DNA of 64,000 nucleotides, taken from assembly GCA_951848785.1 (NCBI GenBank), contig CATOUR010000078.1, forward strand, positions 8,990,001 through 9,054,000, in the 5' to 3' direction. The notes beneath the pieces are model-generated. The model did no database searches. It saw only the letters and a program-made list of their open reading frames with translations, and was not told where the DNA came from. Numbering within the stretch: the first letter of the stretch is position 1; every line of letters begins with the position of its first letter. Both the position numbers and the translations under genes were made by a program. The stretch comes from Callosobruchus maculatus (Eukaryota; Arthropoda; Insecta; Coleoptera; Chrysomelidae). Below are positions 54,796-64,000 of the stretch, piece after piece.

Positions 54796-57700
54796 CTATG
54801 CCTTGTTATTTTTGGCTATGTTATGCGAGGCCCAGTTCAACGAGGTTTTCCAAGAATTCGACAACGCCTCGTCGAATTTGGCGCGAAAGTGAAGCAATGC
54901 TTCTTCTTCCGTTTTGTTCATGACCTGTAGACAAAAAATAAACGATATCTTCTTAGTTTATTTTCTACCAAAAAACCGCATTAGTGTCAATAAAACTGAT
55001 CAAGCATGTAGACTGATTGCGTGGTCCAAAAAATCTATATTTAAGTTGATAAAACGAAAAGCTAAGACAACTTTTTCAAACTTCATTCTTAATGTTAGGA
55101 CCGTATGACAAAATTTCATATAAAATTTGTGAACAAATCTTCTGTTTGGAAAAAGACTCTTTTATCTCAAAAAAATGAATATTTTCATGAGAGCTCGTTA
55201 AAGCTTTATGAAACTGACACTTCAATTATTTTCCAATCAACAATAAATTAGTAAAAGGTTTAATTATGAGTTAATGAGTATAGTGACACTTGCCCAAAGT
55301 TTGAGTGTTTTGTGTGTTTGGACCATATTTTATTTTTTATAATTTTTTTTGAGTTGTGACAGTCTTTATCATATTTTATTTTTTTTATTTTTATTCTGAG
55401 CTGTACTTCAGAATATAACACTTTTGCACCAAAGAACTGCGACGTAAAGTATATGTTATTTTGTTTTGTGATAGTCTTTTCGCAAAAAACGCGTGACTGA
55501 CATGCTGCTGTCTTGTTTTAACGCTGTGTCGTGAAATAAAGATATGACGTTTTTACACGGCGCCATCTATGGGTAAAAAAGCGAGGTAGGTTTATGATAC
55601 TTACACAAGAAAATATGCATTATTTCGAGATGGTTAAACCAAATACCTCAAAAAGTGAAAATTTTGACATATGACAGTCTTTTTCCAAACAGACGAAATT
55701 TGTTAAGAAATTTCTTATTTTCAGGTATAGCAGATAACCTTTTACATATTAAAATAGCTGCTGTGCACTCAAATCTACAACTTTTACAACAATGAATTTT
55801 TCATGAAATTGATAAGTATAAATATCAATGCAATATGCTATTAAGCAAGTTAAAATCCTTTCAACTCAGGAGCTGAAGACTGTTGAAAATGATAAAAAAA
55901 ATTATCAAAAAATTGTACGAACCAAAGTCTCTCTGAGGTAATTCAGGTCTTTTTCTGAACTAAGTTCTGGAAGCCCCGTTGATATCATCATGGCAAATAA
56001 TGAGATTATCAGGTTGCCGTGTTTCCTCAAGATCATGAAGGCCTGAAAACGAAGCAATGTTAAAGCCAGCGGTTTACATAACACATGTCATTTACCTTTT
56101 CACAATATCCTTGGAAAATTTTGAATTCCAAAGCCTTGGAGTTTTGACCTTTATTGATAACGTACACGAAATCGTGGGTGAGAACGAAAGGTACCCTTTC
56201 TCTCTTGAATCCAAACTTCTCCTTAAAATGGCCAAGAATGTGACCGAAATCGATGTGAAAAAGCTACAAAAAAAAAGTAATGCATGAATCATTTGGTGCT
56301 GATGATTGTATATAGTTTTTATTTTTTTGTTATTTGAATATTATAAAGGCGATTATTGTATATTTTTAATAATCTATTCAAAGGCTTTTCTGTTAAGTAA
56401 CTTTCCCTAATTTTGTCAGATACACTGGCCATATTTGTTCAAACTATTACCTGTCCATTTTTCTTGACCATGATATTGTCAGAATGCCTATCAGCAATGC
56501 CCAAGACGTAAGTAGCAACGCAATACCCCGCACAAGATAATGTGAACTCATTTACTGCTTTGTTCAATGCCGCTTCGGTTGTGTTGTAGTCCTTCAACCA
56601 TGCTGAAAAGGAAAAAGTACTTCTAGTAGAAAACCCGATTTTTGGCCAAATTTCTCCAAATTTTCATCGTGCTTCGGTTTTTGTAGCTTAATTATTTATC
56701 GGTAGAAATAAAGGTATGATAATGAGAATTTTCCATGTTTTGTTACAGATAAATTGACTCACCTAATATAGGCCCTTTCCTGAATGCTGCTGTGGCCGTA
56801 AAAGTACCTTTTTCTTTCTGGATGTTGGCAATTGTATCCGCATTCAGTACCACTTCAATCATACCTACTCGATTTTCTAATGATATACAACCATAGGGAT
56901 TCATTCTGAAAAATGAAAACAGAATTTCATTAACTCGCTCAAATAATAGATAATAAAAAGTCGATACAACATGCGCCATATCATGAAACTTCAACAGGTC
57001 TGCCGTAGTTCATTTACCTTAAATCTAATCCTTCTCTTTTCCACAGCCTGTCCATGATTTTGATCATCTGCAATGTGAGCATGTCCTGTCTTAGATCGTC
57101 TCCATTCTTGAAGATTATATAAACGTCATCACCGTAAGTGTCCGAATTTTCAAAAACGATCCAAAGAGGGCGCATCTTACTATCCATTACTCGGCACTTC
57201 TCTAACCTGTAAGATGATCATGTCTGATAAAGTAGTGATATTGAAAAAAATATGTACTGCCTACTTTTGAGATATGTCTCCCAAATCTATCAACAAAAAA
57301 AATCAACAGAATGTAAACTGGACATTCAAAACTCTTTTGACTACATCAAGTGTATCTTCCACCTATCTTTTACAATGTTAGAAATGAACAGAGAGACCAA
57401 AAAAGGTTTCCTATTGAATTGTCAAATAGTTCCTAGCTATGTTTTTAGCACTCCAAATGCCTAGATAGATTGTCGGTAAGCTAGTATAAAATTAGTTTTG
57501 AAAATGGAGTGCAAAAAACGAGTATATATACAAATAACGTCATTGATTCTCATATCTGATTGTATACTCCAACTTATTGAAAAAAATCCTTCCCTCGGGA
57601 GCTGGAGCGACTGGTAATACAACCTGGTATAAATAACCAGGAGACGCTTAGGTCGGTGTCACTTTCGATACAATTTTAGAATTTTACATAAAATAAAGTA

Positions 57701-60700
57701 AGTAAAATTAAAGTTGATTGCCCCCACCCAAAAAAAGATAGAAAATTACCAGGAACCACTAAAACCCTTAAAAATGAGGTTGGAGCTGTTTCTAAATGTT
57801 TTGTTTTTTTATTACTGCTACGCCGCCACACGATTTCTAAAAACCATAAGCATTTTCGATCATTGCCACCGTAATAAAACTGTGTCAAAATTTCATTAAA
57901 ATCAATTCAATAGTTTCCAGGTTATACAGTACAGGACGATCTTAAGCAATACTCGTATATATACATCAGAAAATTCTAAGTTCCTTAGTTTCTGTAATAC
58001 GCAATGCAATATTGGAATGGATTTAAACGAGTGTACTATACCGTCAGGTTTTTTTTCACAGGGCAATACAACAGATTTTTCTGTTCCCCCAACACCCAAA
58101 TTTCACCCCCACCAACAAAAAATAGTAGGAACTCCTAAACGTCTACAAACGGAGTTTGAGGAGTGTATTTCAATTTTTTTGCCACGATTTTCAAAATTAT
58201 AGCAGCATTACCTACTATCACCCCACCCCCACCATACCTCTACCCAAATTTCATCAAAACTCATGCAGCGTTTACTGAGATTACGAGGCTAAAAAAAGCC
58301 AACAGACAGACTGACAGACAGATCGGTGGGAATAGGTGACGTGGATTTTCGTTATGTAGATATAAAACGTTCAAAAAGCGTATTATCTCAAAATTAGAGA
58401 TTTTTGCCATCACAATACTCACATATCAGTGTGGAAAGTAGATGATCTTTAAATAATGTAGTAGTTTTGTGTCTGTGTCTTTTTATTACGCATGCCACTT
58501 GATTTTGTATGATAACGTATCCATAAAAGACTATGTTCAAGTTAAGAAATTGACAATATTGCATTTTTTAATGTCTCATTTTAGGGGGCTTAGGCAATTA
58601 GAAAGCATTTTTGAACAAAAAATGTAAACTGAAATTTCTTAACATCCAGAAGTGAGGTATAAGGACACAAACAGGTAAATAAAAGTTACAACTCACTTAA
58701 TCCGAGTACACCTATACGACGGATCCAACAAACTCCTTGTATCATTCATAATCATCTCAGTCTGTGTTTTACCTAAACACTCCTTCATCGCAGCTTTGGC
58801 CTGAAATGAACGTTGAGTTAAATAATATCTACAGTACGATTAATAGTAATGAATACATTACCTTTTCTTTATCCCTGGATTGTCTAACAATATCACTACA
58901 TTTTTTCAATTTCTCTAAACATTCTAGTTGGCGTTGAAGCACCTTCATGTGCTCTTGAGTACCTCGACAATACGCTTCGAGGATTAGGCCAAATCTTACA
59001 GAGACTGCAGGAACTTGCATTTCCGATCTGAAAATGATTATTACTTTTTTAAAAAGGTTTTGAAATTACAACTCCAAAACTACGCTATGAAAATCATCGA
59101 CAACTTACCTTAAGTGCCAAAATAAATAATGACCAATTTGTTGATTGCTAAGTGCTCTCTTAATTAGAAAATTAACTAAATCACATTCTAGATACAGTTC
59201 GTGCTTTATGGCTTGCACCAATTGAAGAAGATACAACAGCAAATCTTCATCACTGAAACAAAAATTTACATTTCAAAGCAATAGTGTAAAAAACATTAAA
59301 TATAAGATCATAGAACTATGTATTGAAGAAGGCTATGTCATACCTAACGTCTTTAAGACACTCCACAGCGAATTTCCTGACCTCCTGGTCAGCATAAGCG
59401 TAATCTAGTAGCTCCAAGGATTTCTCTACGGGCAACTTCGGCCATTGTTGCAACAGAGTCACAACCTGACTGACCTCCTCACGCTTGTCCCAATCGATGC
59501 AGTACAATAGTTTCGGAAGGACGCCGGGGTCATTATCTCGCCAATAATATTTCAACGCCCAGATGTTCTTACGGTCCTAAATAGAGGAAATATATCAGTC
59601 GAATAGAATGAGCTGAATATAGACATACATTTTCATCAAAACTACGATATGTGATTTGTATTTCGTAACTAGACATGGGCTTCTTATAAATCCTACAACA
59701 ACTAAATACTGTTCATCTGTCATAGCTCTAAAAGACATCATACATTTAATTGTCCCTATCAAATCTGAAATTCAGACCATTGAAAATAAAGTAAAAATTC
59801 TGTCCTCATCATCATCATAGTCACAATGTCTTAACAGACATGTTGTGAACTCGTAAAATGCATTTAAGTCGGAGCTAGAGTATTGCCGACACGGATATTA
59901 TCAATAGTTTTGAGAACTGTAGCTCGCCATCTTTCGCGATTTACTGTCAGTTCAGTGGCGCTCTTGATACTCATATCCAGCAACTGTTTCGTCGTATCCA
60001 CCTAGCGTGTAGGGGAACGGCCACGGCGCCGCCCACTCGGGGCATGAGCCTAAACTACAAGTTTCTCCATATTATCGCTTTTGTGTATATCATATATACC
60101 AAACTTGACACGCCTAAGCATAGAACTACCACATATCTGCAGTCTTCCTCTTATAAAGCTTAGTTTTAGGTTTTTCAGGTTTAGTTGGTTGGTTAAGCAG
60201 AATAGTAGTAATATTACTAAACTTCGCCCACATATGTACTCTGTATAAATAAATTCGATTATTATTTATTACTATTATAAGCCTTAAAAATTCAGATTTA
60301 GATAATATTTTTGTCTGAAATTTTGATTCAGAACATTGTGAAGTCTGATGATATATTTTTGAATAAATGAATGTTGTTATTTACCTGGTCATGAGCTTCA
60401 TATAAGTTATCCATTTCAGCTAATAACCTCTTACACTGTTGAACATCTGGATATTCCTCCGTTTCCTTATCACTTTCAGTCTCATTGGCATAGTTTATCA
60501 TCATTTCTACCGAGGGGTACAGAATTTGCTGATCTGCTGCATAACTACATGAAAATTAAAATATTTACAGACGCATTAAGACCAAAAAATTGAAACACAA
60601 CATTGTAAAATATGACTATCGAGAAAAGATGTAAAAGCTAAAAGAATAATTTATTATAGATGAATGACAATGATCAAAACAAAGAACTAACTTGTACAAC

Positions 60701-62442
60701 CTATGCAGGCCTAAAGCAATTGATGAAAGACCATGTAATAAATTAGTGGCAAGAAGAATGGAATAGCAGTTCTAGTAAATTACATGTTATTCTTCCCAAT
60801 GTCACCACTAAGTTAACTCTCCCTGTGAATAGAACAGAACAAATAATTATGTCACGACTACGAATAGCTGCACACACTGAACAACCTTAAGGGCTCAAAA
60901 TAAGGAAAACAAATATTAGCGGCCCACAGACGCTCCGGAAATCCTCAGAGGAAGAACTGCATAGTCCTGGCCTGAAGGCCCTTGCACTTTGGCCTGAATA
61001 GACCCTCCTTCACAGTCGCTCAGGAACCCTTTCAGTTCAGTTCAGTTCTAGCAAGCATGGCATCAAAAGACGGCCTGCGCAGGCGATCGAATGGTTTTTC
61101 AATTCCACATCCGGCGTCCTGTACAGTCCGGCGAACCTCCACATATGCTCCGATAATCCTTGAGACCAGGACTGTGCAGTTTTTCCTCTGAGGATTTCTG
61201 TAGCGTCTGTAGGCCGCTTTAGTGACCTCCCAAAAGTGCCATTAAACATCGCCGAAATAGCACCAAGCCCAACAGCCCAAATACAGTACAGAAGATTCTC
61301 AAGCTTTTAGGTCAAGGAAAATTTTAATTATCTGTCTCGGAAAAATCAAACAAAAAATCGTTACATAAATATTACAGCTTCGACTTCTCTGGTCGGCTAT
61401 CAACCTAAATTACTGCGTTTCAATAGTCTAATTTTGTGCCTTACATAAAGCTCTGATCCTCTGTTATGAGCAAGGTTCAAACGTCTATTTTGTTTGTCAA
61501 AAAAGATGTCTAATGCTTGTTGACGCAGTGAACGAGTATAGCCTTGTAATAAAAACAGACAAAACTCAAGTGGTGGTCGAGACAACTGCCCATCAGAAAT
61601 AAACAGGCTAATAGACTGAATAAAACATACCTTTTAATCTGAAGAGTCAATGTGGTGGAGTACTCTGTGTTGGGGTTACTGACAACGGTCCCTAAAGGAT
61701 GCAAGGCATCATCAGAGTTCATGTCTTCAGCAAAAGCCCACATGTACAGAGTCATAGCTCCGCTTTTCAGCTGTCCCTTGAAGTCGTACACTGACGTATT
61801 TGCCCAAGCCAGCGGATTATTCGGCAAATTGTCCTGAACATAAAAACATAGTGGTGAGAGCAGGTGAAGGTAGAAGAAAACCATTTAAACTTATTATAAA
61901 AACTTTGAAAGAATCTTCTGAAGGTTATCCTGAGGTTGTCACAATAATACAGCATTTTAACTTTGCACTAATTGAAACTGAGGATATCTAATATCCTTAA
62001 TTTTTGACACTACTGATTTGAGTACCTGATATACCAATGCCTTTGGCACCTATTAAGAATAAGACACAAATATTGAAGCACTGAAAAATGGTAAGGCACC
62101 TTCCTGACAAACTATCTTTTAATACAGATATATTGCTTGTGTTAACCTACTAAATAAATATTACCATTATAAAATATATCACCTTCATTATATAAAAGCA
62201 GATGCATCTCTTACCTTTCCCGAATCTTTTCCTTTTTTCGTCTTGGTGCCTTTGGCGTATTTGTTAACCTCATATACCACAAAACACAGTTTGGCGTTTC
62301 TGGGGATATTGCACACATCTATATCAAATGTCAGATTGTAGCTCATTTTACACTCTAGTTTCTCATCTATAGGAAAATCCGACGTCTTTTTAGGCTGACA
62401 GAGAGATTTTCCGCCATGAAAGATACCAGCTTGAATTCCAAT
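54796..62442 (-). CDS. Pi3K92E: Phosphoinositide 3-kinase class IA catalytic subunit p110 (C2, helical and kinase domains; 5' end beyond window)
   Basis: Exons, coding order: 62442-62215, 61833-61631, 60544-60385, 59576-59344, 59252-59109, 59027-58862, 58800-58697, 57206-57018, 56905-56763, 56602-56451, 56263-56096, 56042-55923, 54924-54796. All phases match, giving 712 residues plus stop; about 350 N-terminal residues (adaptor-binding and Ras-binding domains) are missing. The enzyme makes PIP3 at the plasma membrane downstream of insulin-type receptors. C2: GIFHGGKSLCQ, NPLAWANTSVYDFKGQLKSG, LHPLGTVVSNPN. Helical: YYWRDNDPGVLPKLL, WPKLPVEKSLELLDYAYAD. Kinase: VMDSKMRPLW (ATP-site Lys), IIFKNGDDLRQDMLTLQM, catalytic GIADRHSDNIM, activation loop HIDFGHILGHFKEKFGFKRE, C-terminal tail SLNWASHNIAKNN. 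Sequence is closest to the p110-beta/delta type. It converges on the lipase gene. Confidence 0.97.
56096..56263 (-). CDS. Pi3K92E: PI3K exon with DFG and activation loop
   Basis: Reads LFHIDFGHILGHFKEKFGFK and then RERVPFVLTHDFVYVINKG. DFG (Mg ligand) and the basic KRER substrate-specificity patch of PIP2-using class I enzymes are intact. Phase 0 at both ends, with donor GAAAAG/GTAAATG. Confidence 0.96.
56451..56602 (-). CDS. Pi3K92E: PI3K exon with catalytic loop (GIADRH variant)
   Basis: Begins AWLKDYNTTEAALNKAVNEF and reads CAGYCVATYVLGIADRHSDN then IMVKKNGQ. Asp, Arg, His and Asn of DRHxxN are present. The residue before Asp is Ala, where class I enzymes normally have Gly (GIGDRH). Confidence 0.96.
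57710..58440. repeat. Repeat W, copy in PI3K intron
   Basis: Aligned in direct orientation with 63281-63690: CGTCTACAAACGGAGTTTGA-like start, ATTATAGCAGCATTACCTAC, CCCAAATTTCATC, ATGCAGCG, ACGAGGCTA, a short ACAGACAGACTGACAG tract and TTTTCGTTATGTAGA. Non-coding. Confidence 0.8.
59804..60077 (-). pseudogene. RTE 3' end inserted in a PI3K intron
   Basis: This is the inverse of 4448-4714: GAGAAACTTGTAGTT, CGAGTGGGCGGCGCCGTG, GGATACGACGAAACAGTTGC and the terminal ATGATGATGATGA. Identity is high by eye, around 90 percent, so the two copies come from one fairly recent source. Confidence 0.87.
60918..61218. mobile_element. 301-bp MITE with AGCGGCC-CACAGACGCT termini, in a PI3K intron
   Basis: Left AGCGGCCCACAGACGCTCCG and right (read inward) AGCGGCCTACAGACGCTACA are followed by AAATCCTCAGAGGAA and ACTGCA-AGTCCTGG on both sides, so the inverted repeats run about 55 bp with several mismatches. 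Same terminal family as 15444-15840. Non-coding. Confidence 0.8.
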
Positions 62443-62462
62443 CTGAAAGGTAGGATTCGTTA

Positions 62463-62887
62463 TACAGGGTGGCCAATCGGGTGACGATAATCATTTTTTT
62501 TTAGATAGCCCGTACCGAGACCTATTCAAAACACCCCCATGTATGTGTACCGATTATTGATAGTTTTCGAGTTATGATTTTTTTTTGAAAACTTAGAAAT
62601 TTTTTTTTTTGCTTTTATTTTTTTCTGCAATTATACTCGGTATTAAGCCTATTTTAATATCCAATAAAGAGAACCTGTACATCCAAACAATAATTAAGTA
62701 CATTTTGGGGCCAAAGTTTGAAATCTCTGTTTTTAGTCAGGAGACCAAAACATTCAAAATAAGATTAAAAATACTTATGCCTGGTTTAGGAGCTACAAAC
62801 TACTCTTAAAAACTTTGCAAGACATTGCACTTTCGAAATAATAACGAAAAAGTAGCACTTCTGTGGACATTTTGCGCCGTACGTGAG
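62463..62887. repeat. TATACAGGGTG-type repeat fragment in PI3K intron
   Basis: It begins TTATACAGGGTGGCCAATCG and includes low-complexity T-runs. The TACAGGGTG word is shared with the MITE ends at 31852 and 31786, but the rest differs. No partner end was found. Confidence 0.4.
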
Positions 62888-64000
62888 TGTTAAAGGTAAA
62901 AAGGTGATAATTCACGAATTTCCAAAATGATTAAAAAACTATTATTTTGCTTTATTATGACAAACTAAAGAAAAAAGACTGGTAATAACTAATAAACCCG
63001 ATAATCATTGATGTTCTGATGACTTTTAATTAAAAAAAACTAATACCCAAATTGTGATTTTTGAAGTGTTTTTGCTATGTACCATTGAACTTCTGCTAAA
63101 TTAAGTTGTATGGAAATTTAACAAAGGAAAGGACTAATAAACAATAATCTGACTTCCAATTTCATGGCAGAATTACCTGGGAAGCGATGTCGTAGCATAC
63201 GCCATCCCTTTCTTTCAGAGTAGCTTTTTGCGGGCTCATGTCGGCGAAGCGCAGTTTTGTTAATTAATTTTCGGTAATAGGCAAGGCAATGTTCGGATGG
63301 ACCTAAAAAGGTCCCAAAAAAACGCAGAAAATGATCAAGAACCTCTAAAACGCCTAAAAACGAAGTTTGAGGAATATTTGAAATTTTTGTTTCAAATACT
63401 CCGCCGCCCATGTACCGATTTCCAAAATTATAGCAGCATTACCTACTAAGACCCCACAGCATATTGCTGCCCAAATTTCATCACGGTCCATGCAGCGGTG
63501 ACTGAAATTACGAGGCTAGAAAAACGCGCACAGACAGACAGACCGACAGACAGACCGACAGGCAGACCGACAGACAGAACGACGGAAACGAGTGACGCGA
63601 ATTTTCGTTATGTAGACATTATAAAACGCCCAAAAAACCTATTATCTCAAAATTGAAAATTTTCACGATCACAATCCTCCCCTCACCTATCGGTGTGGGA
63701 AGTATGCTACGATAACGCTTCCCAGGTAATTCCGCCATGGAATTAAAAGTCAGATTGTTGTTTTATTATTCTTTTCCTTTGTTAACTTTCCATACAACGT
63801 AATTTAGCAGAAGTTCAATAGTACACAGCAAAAAGCACAGTTATTAATTTTTTTTTATTAAAAGTGATTAAAAATCAATGATTATCATGTTTATTAGTTG
63901 TTATGAGTCTTTTTTCTTTAATTTGTCATAAAAAGGTAAAATAATAGCTTTTTAAATCATTTTGGAAATTCGTGAATTATCACCTTTTTACCTTTAACAG
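62888..64000. mobile_element. Large inverted-repeat (foldback-like) element, right edge at window end
   Basis: Bases about 62890-63200 (GTTAAAGGTAAAAAGGTGAT through TACCTGGGAAGCG and GTAGCATAC) are the inverse of about 63690-64000. The arms are about 310 bp with scattered changes, around a 490-bp spacer that contains repeat W. It is non-coding and lies in the intron upstream of the first visible PI3K exon. Confidence 0.85.
63281..63690. repeat. Repeat W, copy in the spacer of the palindrome, with GACAGAC minisatellite
   Basis: Same family as 57710-58440. At 63528-63584 there is a tract of ACAGACAGACCG-type units, expanded compared with the copy at 58300. Confidence 0.85.

Overview
The window is nuclear DNA from an insect. 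It is AT-rich, carries two spliced protein-coding genes with GT-AG introns, and is packed with decayed transposable elements. The two genes and the repertoire of non-LTR retrotransposons (jockey/BS-like, R1-like with RNase H, RTE), Tc1, hAT-like and Harbinger-like elements fit an insect. A beetle or another repeat-rich order is possible, but the sequence alone does not fix the order. No bacterial operons, CRISPR arrays, rRNA or convincing tRNA genes were seen.

Bases 1-31 kb are a transposon graveyard with no recognised host gene. From left to right it holds two BS/jockey-like reverse-transcriptase copies (one with a perfect 14-bp target duplication), RTE tails, RNase H-bearing retroelements cut by DNA elements, a minisatellite, an hAT-type MITE with an 8-bp duplication, Harbinger-like elements, an R1-like element and a 158-bp satellite. 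Two short ATG-initiated frames in GC-richer patches (13.76 kb and 20.54 kb) are possible but unproven first exons.

Bases 31.4-48.8 kb (+ strand) hold a ten-exon gene for a secreted neutral lipase of the pancreatic-lipase family with a C-terminal PLAT-like domain. All splice phases agree and the Ser-Asp-His triad is intact. The signal-peptide exon was not found. The introns hold the most complex structures in the window: a Tc1 transposase split by a retroelement that is itself split by a TIR element, a palindromic element split by a reverse transcriptase, an R1-like copy, and an inverted array of the same satellite found upstream.

Bases 54.8-62.4 kb (- strand) hold thirteen 3' exons of a class IA phosphoinositide 3-kinase catalytic subunit (p110, Pi3K92E-like), covering the C2, helical and complete kinase domains. 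The N-terminal adaptor-binding and Ras-binding exons lie beyond the right edge. The two genes converge tail to tail across about 6 kb of repeat-bearing spacer. They have unrelated jobs (lipid digestion or mobilisation, and insulin/growth signalling), and nothing suggests co-regulation.

The strongest unusual signals are structural: target duplications and matching empty sites inside the window, three-layer nesting, long palindromes, and one satellite in opposite orientations on either side of the first six lipase exons.
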